DNA of 64,000 bases from Halorussus salilacus. GTDB taxonomy: Archaea; Halobacteriota; Halobacteria; Halobacteriales; Haladaptataceae. The notes under the pieces are model-generated. The model was not told the DNA's origin and made no database searches. It saw only the letters and a list, made by a program, of their open reading frames with translations. The translations under genes and the position numbers were made by a program. The stretch is taken from contig NZ_CP099993.1 in assembly GCF_024138125.1 (NCBI RefSeq), positions 2,973,153 to 3,037,152 on the forward strand, read 5' to 3'. Positions 44,911 through 54,868 of this stretch are shown here, piece after piece (position 1 is the first letter of the stretch; every line of letters begins with the position of its first letter).

Positions 44911-46635
44911 CTACACGTTCAGGAACGACCCCACGACGATGCGGGTGAACACCGCGATACCACACGATATCCACGTCAGCAACACGAAGTGGAGGTAGGC
45001 GTTGACCTTGTGGCCGCCGTCGGCGATGCGGACCATCAGCGACGACAGCACCGAGTTGAGCAGGATGATGATGATGAGCAGGTACTCGATGGTCTGGATG
45101 TCGTAGACCTCGGTGTGGATGATCGAACCGAAGTCGAACTGGTCGGTGTCGAGGGCGATGTCCATCCCGGCCAGCACCTCCACGATTTCGAGACCGATGA
45201 AGAACGCGAACGTCGAGGCGGCAGTGATACCGTAGAGGACGCCGATGAGGGTCACCGTCGACTGAGTACGTCGCTCTCGGAGCTGGAGCACCTCGTTCAT
45301 GTTGGCGGAGATGAGTTCGCCGAGCTTCTTGGGGTCGCCGCCCATCTGTCTTCCGACCAGGAACATCTCGGAGAACTTCTGGATGAGGTACGACCGCGAG
45401 TCTGCCGTGAAGTGTCGCCACGCCATCGAGGGTTCGATCCGCATGTTGAGCCGCTTGTAGAGGTCGTCGACGTTCGAGGTCAGCGCGCCGAAGTTCTTGC
45501 CGCGCAGGCTGTCTAACACCTTGGTCGTCGTGCTCTGCTTCGCGCTCTCGGTCGCGCCCAGCGCCCGGATGAAGCTGGTGAACTCCTCGTCGCGCTCCTT
45601 GATACGCTCTTCTTCCCTGCGGGCGACCACGCCGGGAATCAGAAGCGGCGTGGTCGGAATCGCGGCGTAGAACGGGAGCGGAACCGAGTCGGGGTCGACG
45701 CTCGTCTCGCCCAGCAGGACGAGCAGGCACGCGACCAGCGCGACCATCGTGAGCAACACCCCGACGCCGACGGAGATGCGGATGCGCCACTCGCTCCAGG
45801 TCGTCTGCTCGGGGTGGTACCAGACGGGGTCGTAGGGCGCGGTGTTGCGGATCATCAGGAGGAATCCCGCCTGGACGAACGCGAACATCACGACGACCGC
45901 GCTCACGGTCATCGTGGGGTTGGTGCCGGTCAGGATGGGGAGGACGGTCGCGAACACCAGCGCGAACGTCGCCGACAGCACCATCGAGAGGTAGAGGTCC
46001 TTCATCACTTCGAGGTTCTGGAGCGACCCCTCGTAGATGGTGACGTAGTTCTGGATCACCACGTCCTGCTCGCTCAGCAGGAAGTCCTGAATTTCTTGGC
46101 CCGCGTTGATGGTGTACGCGAGCCGGTCGAGGAAGTCGGCGAACGGCTTGCTCGGCGACTTGTTGGCGCGGATTCGCAGGGCGTCGTCGAGGCTCTGGTT
46201 CCACGTATCGACCAGCTGAACGATGCGGCGCATCTCCTCGGCGAGCGCCTTGTACTCCTCTTCCTCCCCGAGGGTCCTGAACACCTCGACGCGGTCGATG
46301 TTCGCGGTCGAGAGGATGGTCATGTGTGTGATGAACAGGTGGAGTCGGTCCTCGATCTCCTTGCGCTTCTGGTCGCGCAGGAGCTTGGGGTAGATGACCG
46401 CCACGACCAGCGCGAGCAGGCCCAGCAGGGGAATCGGAACCGAGATCAGCAACGGGAAGTCGGTGACGACGAACACCACGACGCTGAGCAGGAAGAAGAC
46501 CAGCGAGGGGAACACGACCACCACGAGGTACCGCGAGACCGGCGTCTCCATCTGCTGGTAGGACTCTATCGTCGAAGACGCGAAGCTGGCGAACAGGTCC
46601 TTCGCGTTCTCCGGCGGTTGGTCGGTGGTCGCCAT
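44911..46635 (-). CDS. arlJ: Archaellum assembly membrane protein ArlJ (FlaJ)
   Basis: 574 residues with two groups of hydrophobic helices (YLVVVVFPSLVFFLLSVVVF and SVPIPLLGLLALVVAVIYP; later ATFALVFATVLPIL and the C-terminal YLLIIIILLNSVLSSLMV). This is the polytopic platform of the archaellum, related to PilC/GspF. It anchors the ArlI ATPase in the membrane. The basic cytoplasmic region with RMRIEPSMAWRHFT-type residues fits the ArlI-contact loops. It is last of the arlCE-F-G-H-I-J series. It has a TATA-like element upstream (46674), so it may also be expressed by itself, and a 193-base gap separates it from arlI. Confidence 0.93.
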   Translation of the reverse strand: MATTDQPPENAKDLFASFASSTIESYQQMETPVSRYLVVVVFPSLVFFLLSVVVFVVTDFPLLISVPIPLLGLLALVVAVIYPKLLRDQKRKEIEDRLHLFITHMTILSTANIDRVEVFRTLGEEEEYKALAEEMRRIVQLVDTWNQSLDDALRIRANKSPSKPFADFLDRLAYTINAGQEIQDFLLSEQDVVIQNYVTIYEGSLQNLEVMKDLYLSMVLSATFALVFATVLPILTGTNPTMTVSAVVVMFAFVQAGFLLMIRNTAPYDPVWYHPEQTTWSEWRIRISVGVGVLLTMVALVACLLVLLGETSVDPDSVPLPFYAAIPTTPLLIPGVVARREEERIKERDEEFTSFIRALGATESAKQSTTTKVLDSLRGKNFGALTSNVDDLYKRLNMRIEPSMAWRHFTADSRSYLIQKFSEMFLVGRQMGGDPKKLGELISANMNEVLQLRERRTQSTVTLIGVLYGITAASTFAFFIGLEIVEVLAGMDIALDTDQFDFGSIIHTEVYDIQTIEYLLIIIILLNSVLSSLMVRIADGGHKVNAYLHFVLLTWISCGIAVFTRIVVGSFLNV

Positions 46636-46673
46636 GGGGGCGGGTCGCGTTCGCGGGGTTTACGTCCCACCTT

Positions 46674-46680
46674 CATAAAT
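46674..46680 (-). promoter_or_regulatory. TATA-like element upstream of arlJ
   Basis: Minus-strand ATTTATG; the implied start is near 46649, about 14 bases before the arlJ ATG at 46635. It suggests a promoter inside the archaellum series. Confidence 0.5.
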
Positions 46681-46828
46681 CTTGCAAGGCGAAATTTACG
46701 GGGGAAATCCGGGGTCTCGCGGCGTACGCCCGCCGTTTCGGTCGAGCTGGCCGTCTAACAGGTCATCGAACCGAGCTGACCGACCGTCTGCTCGGAGTCG
46801 CGACCGCCCCCGGAACCGCCCCGAACGG

Positions 46829-48610
46829 TCAGTCGATGGACCGGTGGATGTCGAAGGGGAGCCCGTCGATACCGTCGCGCTGGAACGCCTCGATGGTCTC
46901 GTTGACCTCGTGGTAGCCCAAAATGTTCTCCTCTATCATGCGCTCGAACACCTCCGCGCGGAAGTCGAGTTCGTCGTAGATGTCGCGGGTGTTCTCGTAC
47001 CCGAGCAGGGTCGCGATCTGCTCTTCGAGGACGTAGGAGTTGTTCATCCCCTGGAAGACGATCTCGTCCTCGACGGGGTCCCAGTAGAACGACTGGCGGG
47101 TCACGACACCGCCCATCTCTTTCGAGTAGCCCTCTATCTCCTGGACCGAGGTCACCCGACGCAACACGTCGTCGCCCTGCTTGACCCGGTTCTGGAACAG
47201 CGCCACGTCGGCGTTGTCCATGAACGTCTCGGGGATGTTGATGGGGTCGCCGGTGAACCGCTGGATCATCGAGACGATGTCGCTCGCGTGGAACGTCAGC
47301 ATCACGGGGTGGCCGGTCTGGGCGGCCTGGAACGCCATCCGACCCTCCTCGCCACGGACCTCACCCACGATGATGTAGTCGGGGCGCGAACGGAGCGCGG
47401 CCGCGACGAGGTCGAACATGTCCACGTCGGAACTGTCCTCGCCGCCGCCCTCGCGGGTCAGTAGCTGTTGCCAAGTGTCGTGAGGTGGGAGAACCTCGGC
47501 GGTGTCCTCGGCGGTGTATATCTTGCTGTCCCGCGGGATGAACGACATGATACAGTTGAGCGTGGTGGTCTTCCCGGACGCGGTCTCCCCGACCACGAAG
47601 ACGGTCTGCTCGTTCTCCAGACAGAGCCAGAGGTACGCCGCCAGTTTGGGCGACAGCGTCCCCCACTTGGTAATCTGGGCGACGGACAGCGGCGTCCCCT
47701 CGCCCTGACGGATGGTGAGGCTCGGCCCCTTCAGGCTCACGTCGTCGGAGTAGATGATGTTGATACGAGAGCCGTCCGGGAGCGTCGAGTCGACGATGGG
47801 GTCCGAGTCGCTCACGGGGTCGCCGATCCGCTCGCCCATATTGCGAAGCCAGTTGTCGAACTGGTCTGGACTCCCGAAGTCGACGCTGGTGCCCAGCATG
47901 CCGAACGTGCCGTGGTCGACGTACGTCTCGTGGGGACCGATGACGTGGATGTCCTCGTTGGCCGGGTCGCGCATGATGGGTTCGAGCGGCCCGAACCCCA
48001 CGATGTCGCGGTTGAGCCGGTAGCGGATGTTCTCGTAGGTCTGCTCGGACACCTCGTAGGTGCCGATGTTGGTGAAGTCCTTGACCGTCCGGACCACGTC
48101 CTCGGTCGAGTAGCGCCGGACGCCCTGCTTGAAGTCGTTGTACGAGACGTCCTTGACCCACTGGAGGACCTGCTGGGGCGAGAGGCGCGCGAGGTTCCGG
48201 CCGTTCGCCGAGCCCCCGTCGTCGATGTTGACCGTCTCGTCGAGCAGTTCCTCGATGCGGTCGTCGTATTCGGACTCGTCCTCGGGCGCGGGCTTGTTGA
48301 CGCTGCGCTCCAGAATCTGGCTCCGGACCTTCCCGAACAGTTCCTGCTCGGTGCCCGAGAGCTCCGGTTCGACCGCGTAGTACTCGGTGTCCTGGCCCAC
48401 GTCGCCGTAGATGTGACAGTAGATGGGACCGCCGACCGGGTAGATGACGTTGGGCTTTTCGGCCTCCCACTCGTCGCCCGGCTCGTCGATGAGCCGGGGG
48501 AACTCCCCGGTGAACTGCTTGAACCGCTTCAGGTAGTCCCGCAGGTGAGGTCGCCGCATGGCGACCTCCCGGAGGTCGTCCTGAATCTGTGCGGTCCCGT
48601 GTTCGGTCAT
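46829..48610 (-). CDS. arlI: Archaellum motor ATPase ArlI (FlaI)
   Basis: 593 residues of the type II/IV secretion ATPase family. The Walker A is VVGETASGKTTTLNCIMS; the Walker B region is YIIVGEVRGEEGRMAF; the His box is TGHPVMLTFHASD. The N-terminal ~200 residues are the ArlI-type domain with an acidic region. It powers both assembly and rotation of the archaellum with ArlJ and ArlH. It starts 6 bases after arlH. All catalytic motifs are intact, so a working motor is expected. Confidence 0.95.
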   Translation of the reverse strand: MTEHGTAQIQDDLREVAMRRPHLRDYLKRFKQFTGEFPRLIDEPGDEWEAEKPNVIYPVGGPIYCHIYGDVGQDTEYYAVEPELSGTEQELFGKVRSQILERSVNKPAPEDESEYDDRIEELLDETVNIDDGGSANGRNLARLSPQQVLQWVKDVSYNDFKQGVRRYSTEDVVRTVKDFTNIGTYEVSEQTYENIRYRLNRDIVGFGPLEPIMRDPANEDIHVIGPHETYVDHGTFGMLGTSVDFGSPDQFDNWLRNMGERIGDPVSDSDPIVDSTLPDGSRINIIYSDDVSLKGPSLTIRQGEGTPLSVAQITKWGTLSPKLAAYLWLCLENEQTVFVVGETASGKTTTLNCIMSFIPRDSKIYTAEDTAEVLPPHDTWQQLLTREGGGEDSSDVDMFDLVAAALRSRPDYIIVGEVRGEEGRMAFQAAQTGHPVMLTFHASDIVSMIQRFTGDPINIPETFMDNADVALFQNRVKQGDDVLRRVTSVQEIEGYSKEMGGVVTRQSFYWDPVEDEIVFQGMNNSYVLEEQIATLLGYENTRDIYDELDFRAEVFERMIEENILGYHEVNETIEAFQRDGIDGLPFDIHRSID

Positions 48611-48616
48611 GCTGGA

Positions 48617-49384
48617 TTACGCGACGCTACGACTCTCGATGACGATGCCCGCGTCGGCGCGAACCGAGAATCCGATGGTGTCACCGACCTGCTCGCCCAT
48701 CCCGGCGAACCGCTTGACCGAGATGTTGCGGCGAACGTCGTTGCCGACTTCGACCATCTGGAGCTCCATGAACACGTCGGCGATGGCCCGGAACGGGCCG
48801 ATCGCCTCCTCGTCGACCGTCGAGGGGTCCACGGTCAGGACGATGACCTTCCCCTGGGAGACGAGGTCCCGGAAGAAGGAGATGATCTCGAGGGCGGCCT
48901 GACGCTCCTCGTTCTGGCGGATGAGTGCCTCGAACATGGGGTCGTTGCGCAGGATGGCGTCGAACGTGTCGATGACGACCACGTCGGCGTTCCACATCGC
49001 CTCGGCGTTCATGAGGCGGTTGAGCAACTCCTTGCGGTTGCCCTCCTCGTCCTCGGCGGGTCGGGTTAGACGCCGCCCGCTTCCGGTGTCCACGTCGGCG
49101 TGGAGGAAGAGCAGGCGCTCGTCGAGCAGGTGGTCTTCGACGTTGTACGTCAGCGAGTGCATCTGGTCGATGAACCCGCCGATGGTGAGCTCGGTCGACA
49201 GGAGGGTGACCGTGTGGTCGGTCTCGCAGAGTCCGTAGCTGAACCGCTGGCTCATTGCGGACTTCCCGGCCCCGTAGTCGCCCTCGATGAGGACGATAGA
49301 GCCGCGGGGGATGCCGCCGCCGAGTTCGTGGTTCAGCCGGTCGTGGTCCTCCAGACCGAGCGAGTAGAGATTATCTCGTGTCAT
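48617..49384 (-). CDS. arlH: Archaellum protein ArlH (FlaH)
   Basis: 255 residues of the RecA/KaiC-like ATPase group. The Walker A is [18 protein letters not shown]; the Walker B-like region is [12 protein letters not shown]. ArlH binds ATP but is thought to regulate ArlI and not to hydrolyse quickly. It forms the motor complex with ArlI and ArlJ. The start overlaps the arlG stop by 4 bases (ATGA) and arlI follows after 6 bases. Confidence 0.94.
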   Translation of the reverse strand: MTRDNLYSLGLEDHDRLNHELGGGIPRGSIVLIEGDYGAGKSAMSQRFSYGLCETDHTVTLLSTELTIGGFIDQMHSLTYNVEDHLLDERLLFLHADVDTGSGRRLTRPAEDEEGNRKELLNRLMNAEAMWNADVVVIDTFDAILRNDPMFEALIRQNEERQAALEIISFFRDLVSQGKVIVLTVDPSTVDEEAIGPFRAIADVFMELQMVEVGNDVRRNISVKRFAGMGEQVGDTIGFSVRADAGIVIESRSVA

Positions 49385-49824
49385 GTTCGGAATTCGAGCA
49401 CCTCCTCGTCGCCGTTGACGACGACCTTCACGCGGTGGTCCGTGTCGGAGTCGAGGTCGCTTTCTATTTCCAGTTCGACGACGTTTCCGACCTGCCAGGT
49501 CGAGCCGTCGACGACCGACACGGTGACGTCCGTCTGATACTCTCCGTTCACCAGCACTTCAATCTGGTCACTCTCGGCGGGTAGGTCCCGTGACCCGGTG
49601 TTCTTTACCAGCACCCGAATCGTGTCGTCCTCGTACACCGCGCCGCTACCGGGGTCGCTGATGATCTCGACGTCGGTCCGCACGTCTTGGGACACGTCGA
49701 GGCTTCGGTCGCCGAGCGCCGACGACAGCCGCTGGACGCCCTGCGTGAACGTCCCGGCGACGCTGGCGGCGATGAGCAGGCTGGCGATGAACAGGATGAG
49801 ATGGGCGCTGGAGACGCTCGCCAT
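49381..49824 (-). CDS. arlG: Archaellum stator protein ArlG (FlaG)
   Basis: 147 residues. A single N-terminal helix ([20 protein letters not shown]) is followed by a beta-sandwich ([32 protein letters not shown]). ArlG, with ArlF, anchors the motor to the S-layer as a stator-like filament. It has archaellin-like features but no class III signal peptide and is too short for an archaellin. It abuts arlF and overlaps arlH by 4 bases. Confidence 0.92.
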   Translation of the reverse strand: MASVSSAHLILFIASLLIAASVAGTFTQGVQRLSSALGDRSLDVSQDVRTDVEIISDPGSGAVYEDDTIRVLVKNTGSRDLPAESDQIEVLVNGEYQTDVTVSVVDGSTWQVGNVVELEIESDLDSDTDHRVKVVVNGDEEVLEFRT

Positions 49825-50292
49825 TCAGGCTCCCTCCTCGCTCGTCACGTCCCCGGCCGCGGAGACGCCGGGGCCGGTCACGACCTTCACGCGGTCGGGC
49901 TCGGATTCGACGGAGACGTTGAATCGGAGGGTCTCGCCGGGCATCCAGAGGTCGGTTTCGTCGTTCCCGTCCACGTCCAGCGCAGTCATATTCTCACCAG
50001 TATGAGAGATGTAATTTCCGTCTATAAGGATGTCGGTGTCCGAGACGGACAGCGTCGAGGAGCCGTCGTTCGTGGCCGTCGCGTTGAGGTACAGCTGTCC
50101 GTCCTGATTGGCGACGGCGGCGTCGGCGATACCGACCTGCGTGTTCTGTCGCACGAGCTCGTCGTCTGAGGTGTCCTGATAGGCGTCCGTGACCCGTTCG
50201 AGACCGTTGCTCCCGGCGGTGTACGCCATCCCGAAGCTGATGACGATCCCGAGGAACAGGACCACCGTCGCGCCGCTAACGCTGAATCCCAT
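49825..50292 (-). CDS. arlF: Archaellum stator protein ArlF (FlaF)
   Basis: 155 residues from the ATG at 50292, giving the typical ArlF start MGFSVSGATVVLFLG; a GTG nine bases upstream is rejected. One N-terminal helix precedes a beta-domain (LYLNATATNDGSSTLSVSDT, LRFNVSVESEPDRVKV) that contacts the S-layer. It pairs with ArlG. The start lies within the last codons of arlCE (17-base overlap). Confidence 0.92.
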   Translation of the reverse strand: MGFSVSGATVVLFLGIVISFGMAYTAGSNGLERVTDAYQDTSDDELVRQNTQVGIADAAVANQDGQLYLNATATNDGSSTLSVSDTDILIDGNYISHTGENMTALDVDGNDETDLWMPGETLRFNVSVESEPDRVKVVTGPGVSAAGDVTSEEGA

Positions 50293-51625
50293 CGTTCCCA
50301 CCTCGAATCTGGGCGCAGTGTTCGACGATCCTCCGCTGGACGGCGTCGCCGGTCAGCTGGCTCAGGAAGGTGAGACTCTGGATGTGGTCGTCGATAGCGA
50401 GCGTCGCGGGCCCGGTCTCCTCGGGGTCCACCTCGTCGACGTCGGCGAACCCGCCGACGTACGCCAACAGTTCCTCTTCGACCGACTCACTGATCCACCC
50501 GATGTCGCCGTAGTAGGTGATGGTCCGGACGGCGTCCTGGGGACCGAACTCGGTCACGAGGAACTCCAGCCACTCCATTACCACCAAGTCGGCGACGTAG
50601 CCGCTCGGCAACGCCGCGAGGTACGGCTTGCCGTCGAGCCCCGACGAGTTCGCCGTGGTCGCTGGCTCGACTGGTTCGGTCTCCGCGGGCTCCTCGAACT
50701 CGAACCCGCCGTCATCCTCGGTCGTCGGCTCGGGGTCGACCTCGGCATCCACGTCGGCGTCGGGTTCGGGTTCGGCGGCCTCGCCGTCTCCCTCGGCCCA
50801 GTCGGCGTCGCCCGATTCGTACTCCTCTTTGAGTTCCGCGAAGGTCGACCCGCCCGCCTGTCCGCCGCCCTCGTCGCTCGCGCCCTCGGATTCGAGCGAC
50901 TCGCCGCCCATCCCCTCGTCGGGGTCGTCGAATCCGAGGTCGTCGCCAGCGTCCTCCCCGAAGTCGTCGAACTCGTCGTCCTCGTCCTCGAAATCGTCGT
51001 CGAAGAAGCTCTCGGCCTCGGCGTCGGCGACGTCCCCGTCGAGATCCGACTCCTCTTCGTCCTCGTCGCCGTCGAACAGTCCGAACCCGCCCTCGCCGTC
51101 GCCCCCCGCGCCGAAGGCGTCGCCGCCCATACCGCCCTGCTGAACGTCGTCGACGAAGGGATTGACCCCGCGGGTCACCATCTCGTAAATCTCGAGCAAT
51201 TTTCGGACGTTCTCCTCGGTGTCGTCGACCTTCGCGCTGATCTGCTCGTTCTCGCTCCGGACCGTGCTGACGGTCGAGGAGATCTCGGCGACCTCGTTTT
51301 CGAGTTCGTCGATGCGGTTCTCCAGTTCCTGGGTCACCCCCCCTCCGCCACCCCCCATGCCGAACTCGTCGTCGTCGCCGCCGTCTACCCAGTCGTCCAT
51401 CTCGGCGTCCATTCCCATCCCCCCGTCCATCCCCATGCTGTCGTCCATCTCTCCGAAGTCGTCGTCCATCTCGCCTCCCATTCCGTCCCCGAAGAGGTCG
51501 TCGCCGCCGCCGTCGGCGTCGACGTTCTCACCCTCCTCTTCGTCCATGAAATCCATGATTCCCATGCCGACCACGCCCGTCCCGAGGAGGTAGACGAACT
51601 GGTCGGTGAGACCGATAAGTTTCAT
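50276..51625 (-). CDS. arlCE: Fused archaellum switch protein ArlCE (FlaCE)
   Basis: 449 residues from the ATG at 51625; a TTG nine bases upstream is rejected. A short N-terminal hydrophobic stretch (LTDQFVYLLGTGVVGMGIMD) is followed by a long, very acidic Gly/Met/Asp-rich part and a coiled coil (~95-145, ELENRIDELENEVAEISS). The C-terminal ~125 residues are the ArlE/D-like domain (KPYLAALPSGYVADLVVMEW, LLAYVGGFADVDEVDP). In haloarchaea ArlC and ArlE are fused and receive the CheY signal through CheF. A palindromic operator-like site and a TATA element lie just upstream. Confidence 0.92.
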   Translation of the reverse strand: MKLIGLTDQFVYLLGTGVVGMGIMDFMDEEEGENVDADGGGDDLFGDGMGGEMDDDFGEMDDSMGMDGGMGMDAEMDDWVDGGDDDEFGMGGGGGGVTQELENRIDELENEVAEISSTVSTVRSENEQISAKVDDTEENVRKLLEIYEMVTRGVNPFVDDVQQGGMGGDAFGAGGDGEGGFGLFDGDEDEEESDLDGDVADAEAESFFDDDFEDEDDEFDDFGEDAGDDLGFDDPDEGMGGESLESEGASDEGGGQAGGSTFAELKEEYESGDADWAEGDGEAAEPEPDADVDAEVDPEPTTEDDGGFEFEEPAETEPVEPATTANSSGLDGKPYLAALPSGYVADLVVMEWLEFLVTEFGPQDAVRTITYYGDIGWISESVEEELLAYVGGFADVDEVDPEETGPATLAIDDHIQSLTFLSQLTGDAVQRRIVEHCAQIRGGNDGIQR

Positions 51626-51651
51626 TACCGACAACAGCGAACTTCCACCAC

Positions 51652-51657
51652 ATTAAT
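51652..51657 (-). promoter_or_regulatory. TATA-like element for arlCE
   Basis: Minus-strand ATTAAT ending 27 bases before the ATG at 51625, the leaderless spacing. Confidence 0.5.
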
Positions 51658-51670
51658 CTTCCCCCTGAGT

Positions 51671-51684
51671 TATCAGTACTGATA
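51671..51684. promoter_or_regulatory. Palindromic operator-like site TATCAGTACTGATA
   Basis: A perfect 14-bp palindrome, one of the few AT-rich symmetrical sites in the window. It sits 14 bases upstream of the arlCE TATA-like element, where an activator would bind. A half-site (ACTATCAG) recurs near 51765, at the end of cheR. Confidence 0.55.
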
Positions 51685-51748
51685 CTGTCCGTCTGACGCG
51701 CCCTACTGCGGTTTTCGGGGGCTCTACGCCCCGTTTTCCTCCGATTCG

Positions 51749-52573
51749 CTATCGAACGGATATACTATCAGTTTTTCTATATATCCGGAGTCTGCGAGCG
51801 ACCGCGTCGAAGCCGGGCTTGAGTTGGTCCGGGAGCGTCTCGGTCTTGCCGATGATGAGGTAGCCGCCTTCTCGTAGCGACTTCGAGACGGTCTCGAGGA
51901 TGGGAAGTTTGTGCTCGGTGTCGATGTAGATGAAGAGGTTCCGACAGACCACGAGGTCGAAGTCGGACTTCGGGTCGCCGTTGATGAGGTCGTGGCGCTC
52001 GAACTCCACGAGCTCTTTCACCGGGTCGGTCACCGCGAAACTCTCGTCGTCGCGCTCGACGTACCGCTCGTGCTCGTCGAGGGGCGCGAGTTGCTCGGCG
52101 ATGTCGGTCGTCCGCGTGCTGCGGTAGACCCCCTGCCGGGCCGCCGACAGTATCTCGCGGTCGATATCGGTCGCGGTTATCTCGATCCGCGACTCGTCGA
52201 CCTCGGGGTCGTCGAGCGCCAGCATCGCGAGCGAGTACGGTTCGCGACCGTCCGAACACGCCGCGCTCCAGAGTCGAACCGTCCCCGACTCCTCCGAGAG
52301 CGACCGGAGGACCGAACGCAGTTCCTCCCAGACCTTCGGGTTCCGGAAGAAGCTGGTGACGTTGACCGAGAAGGCGTCGAGCAGGGCCTCCTGCTCGCGG
52401 TCGTCGTCGGCCAACAGCGCGTGGTACTCGGCGTAGTCGTCGGCGTCGGTCCGTCGCATTCGCGAGGAGACCCGCCGGTCGAGGTACGCGTCGTCGTAGT
52501 AGCTCGTGGCGAATCCCAGTTCGTCCTCGACGTACCGCAGGAGTCGGTCGAACGCCTCGTCGTCGGGGCTCAC
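51749..52573 (-). CDS. cheR: Chemotaxis protein methyltransferase CheR
   Basis: 274 residues. The start is the GTG at 52573, which overlaps the cheD stop (GTGA). The N-terminal helical part is [19 protein letters not shown]. The SAM-binding domain has [34 protein letters not shown] and [14 protein letters not shown]. It methylates glutamates on taxis transducers. The C-terminal [10 protein letters not shown] is typical. It is the last gene of the che block, followed by 123 bases of promoter DNA and arlCE. Confidence 0.93.
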   Translation of the reverse strand: MSPDDEAFDRLLRYVEDELGFATSYYDDAYLDRRVSSRMRRTDADDYAEYHALLADDDREQEALLDAFSVNVTSFFRNPKVWEELRSVLRSLSEESGTVRLWSAACSDGREPYSLAMLALDDPEVDESRIEITATDIDREILSAARQGVYRSTRTTDIAEQLAPLDEHERYVERDDESFAVTDPVKELVEFERHDLINGDPKSDFDLVVCRNLFIYIDTEHKLPILETVSKSLREGGYLIIGKTETLPDQLKPGFDAVARRLRIYRKTDSISVR

Positions 52574-53079
52574 AGCTCTCGACCTCCCTCGTGTGCGCTG
52601 GCGACCGCGAGCGTCCACGTCCCCGGGTCGACCGAAATGGACCGGCCGTGGCTCCCGCCAACGTCTTCGGCGACGACCGGCACGTCGCGGTCGGCCAGCG
52701 CCTCGCGGGCGCGGGCGACGTTCCGCTGGCCGACCCCCTCCCCGACGCCGGAGAAGTCGAGCATCCGGCTCCCGCCCGCGAGCTTGGCTTCGAGCCGGTC
52801 GGGGTCGGCCCCCTCTGACTCGACCGCTGCCACCAGTCGCTCGACGCCGCGGTCGACCGACTTCGCGGGCTTGGCGAGGTCGTCGCGGTCGGCGGTCGGG
52901 AGCATGACGTGGGCCAGCCCCGCGACCCCGGCGTCGGGGTCGGCGACCGCGACCGCGACGCACGAACCCAGACCGCTGGTCGTGAGTCGGGTGTCGCCGC
53001 TGGCGACCGCAAGCTCCGCTACGCCGACCCGAATCCGCTCGGGCGGGCCGTCGGTGCGGGGAGGTGGTTCGGCGGTCAT
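52570..53079 (-). CDS. cheD: Chemoreceptor glutamine deamidase CheD
   Basis: 169 residues from the ATG at 53079; a GTG at 53085 overlapping the upstream stop (GTGA) is a good alternative. The active-site Cys is in [16 protein letters not shown], the His in [15 protein letters not shown]. The later part has [16 protein letters not shown] and [18 protein letters not shown]. CheD deamidates transducer glutamines and binds CheC and CheF. The operon order cheC, cheD, cheR matches this functional link. Confidence 0.92.
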   Translation of the reverse strand: MTAEPPPRTDGPPERIRVGVAELAVASGDTRLTTSGLGSCVAVAVADPDAGVAGLAHVMLPTADRDDLAKPAKSVDRGVERLVAAVESEGADPDRLEAKLAGGSRMLDFSGVGEGVGQRNVARAREALADRDVPVVAEDVGGSHGRSISVDPGTWTLAVASAHEGGREL

Positions 53080-53081
53080 GC

Positions 53082-54257
53082 TCACAGTGAACCCGCCTTG
53101 GTCGTCCGTTCGGCCGTTGCGTCCGGGTCGAGGTCGGCGAGGACCGACCGGAGCTCGGTCTCGTCGGGAATCGCGTAGAGCTGGCAGTCGAACGACCGGT
53201 CGTCGGCCCGGAGGGTGGCGTCGAACAGGAACGCGAACGACTGGCGCTGGCCGAGGCGCGCGACCACCGAGTCGGCGACCGCCCGGCCCATGTCGTGGAC
53301 GAACTGGGGCGTCGAGATGTCGATGGTGGCGTCCAGCACGTTCGCCCAGCCGTCCACGAAACTGCTGGTCATCACGTTCCCGATCTCCTGTATGGCCGAC
53401 CGGTTCATCCCGTCGAACGATTCGACCTCTTCGACGCCCGGTACCAGCGCCGCGACCACCTCGCGGGCCGACGGCTCGTCGAACAGTATCATCATGTAGC
53501 CGCCGGGCGCGCCCTCGAATTCGAGGACGACCCCGACGTGCTCGCGGCCGCTCAGTTCGGCGGGCACGTCCTCTATCGGGACGAAACTCAGGTGAGAGAC
53601 GTCCACGGTCGTGTCGATGCCGGTCATCGCCGAGACGCTCTCGGAGGCGGTCCTCGCGCCAGCCCGCGCGACCTCCCGGAGCGCGGTCAGCTTCTCGACC
53701 GGAATCTCGCCGCCGCCGTCGGCGAGCATCGCCGCCAGCGAGTCGGGGTCGGGGAACATGTGGAACTCGAAGTCGAGTCGCTCGCCGACCGCGCTGGCCC
53801 TGCTCCGGAACACGACCGCGCGGTCGCGCTCGAACCCCACCGCGTCGAACAGGTCGGCGGGAGTCCCGTCGATCCGACTCGGCGGCGAGAGGTCGATGGT
53901 GGTTTCGAGGTGGTCGGCCCACGCGTCGACGAACCCGCTGGTGACCACGTTGCCGACCTCCCGGATCGCGCTGTCGCGCAACTCCGCGCCCGGGAGGAGG
54001 GCGTCGAGCAACGTCTCGACGCCCTCCGGCGGGAACGAGAGGACGCTCTGGCCGGTGACCGCTCCCTCGAACTCGACGACGACGCCGATGCGCTCGCGGT
54101 CGTCGCGGGCGAGCGCGTCGGCCGAGCAGAGCGAGACGCCGGTCACGTCCACCGCGGTCTCGATGCCTGTCATGCCGGTGAGGTTCCGGGCGGCGCGCTC
54201 GGCACCCTCGTGGGCGGTCCTGCTGAAGGTGCCGAGGGACTCGATGTCGACTCTCAT
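53082..54257 (-). CDS. cheC: Tandem-domain CheC protein
   Basis: 391 residues, about twice the usual CheC length, made of two CheC/CheX-type domains: ~1-200 with [20 protein letters not shown] and ~205-391 with [20 protein letters not shown]. The paired E-x-GN motif of CheC phosphatases is present in both halves. CheC proteins dephosphorylate CheY or bind CheD. The ATG at 54257 overlaps the upstream cheC stop (ATGA). It probably arose by fusion of two cheC genes. Confidence 0.88.
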   Translation of the reverse strand: MRVDIESLGTFSRTAHEGAERAARNLTGMTGIETAVDVTGVSLCSADALARDDRERIGVVVEFEGAVTGQSVLSFPPEGVETLLDALLPGAELRDSAIREVGNVVTSGFVDAWADHLETTIDLSPPSRIDGTPADLFDAVGFERDRAVVFRSRASAVGERLDFEFHMFPDPDSLAAMLADGGGEIPVEKLTALREVARAGARTASESVSAMTGIDTTVDVSHLSFVPIEDVPAELSGREHVGVVLEFEGAPGGYMMILFDEPSAREVVAALVPGVEEVESFDGMNRSAIQEIGNVMTSSFVDGWANVLDATIDISTPQFVHDMGRAVADSVVARLGQRQSFAFLFDATLRADDRSFDCQLYAIPDETELRSVLADLDPDATAERTTKAGSL

Positions 54258-54868
54258 ATCTCGATCTGTTTCATCAGTCCGACCAGTTCCGCCAACTCGG
54301 GGAAGGTGTACACCTTGACCTCCACGTCGGCCTCGCGCGCGTGAACGCGGGAATCGAACACGAGGGCCATCTCGTCGGACCGGGTTCCCACGAGGTTCTC
54401 GACCATCCGCGAGCCCGCGCCGTAGGTGAACTTGGGGGTCGAGATGTCGATGGTCGTGTTCAGGACGTTCGCCCACCCGTCGATGAAGCCGCTGGTCATG
54501 ATGTTGCCGATCTCCTGGACCGCCGACTTCTCCATGTCCGAGAAGCCGTTCGAGGAGCCCCCGGAGTCGCCCGGGAGCATCCCCGACGCCAGCGCCTTCG
54601 CGCTCCGGGCGCTGAACAGGAAGAGGATGTACCCGTGGGGCGGCTCGGTCAGCTGGATGTGGATGCCGACCTGCTTGTCGTGGCCCACATGGGTCTTGAT
54701 GTCCTCGATGTCGAGGAAGTTTATCTTCGTGATCTCCATCTCGGTCTCCATCCCAGTCATCTGATTGAGGTGGGCCGCGACCGTGTTCGCGCCCTCCTTG
54801 GCCATCTGATTGAAGATGTTCAGCTTGCGAATGTCTACTTTCAAGTTTTCAGTGTCACCTCGGCTCAT
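54254..54868 (-). CDS. cheC: CheC phosphatase-type protein
   Basis: 204 residues from the ATG at 54868, which overlaps the cheA stop (ATGA). Family features: VDIRKLNIFNQMAKEGANTV at the N-terminus, and KSAVQEIGNIMTSGFIDGWA with the E-x-GN active motif. Only one such motif is seen, so this is a single-domain type. It is 4 bases from the tandem-domain cheC that follows. Together with CheD, these set the adaptation level of the system. Confidence 0.9.
   Translation of the reverse strand: MSRGDTENLKVDIRKLNIFNQMAKEGANTVAAHLNQMTGMETEMEITKINFLDIEDIKTHVGHDKQVGIHIQLTEPPHGYILFLFSARSAKALASGMLPGDSGGSSNGFSDMEKSAVQEIGNIMTSGFIDGWANVLNTTIDISTPKFTYGAGSRMVENLVGTRSDEMALVFDSRVHAREADVEVKVYTFPELAELVGLMKQIEI

Noticed and set aside
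49381..50292. Archaellin genes
   Set aside because: Both proteins have a single N-terminal helix and beta-sandwich but match ArlG and ArlF, are too short, and lack the class III signal peptide.
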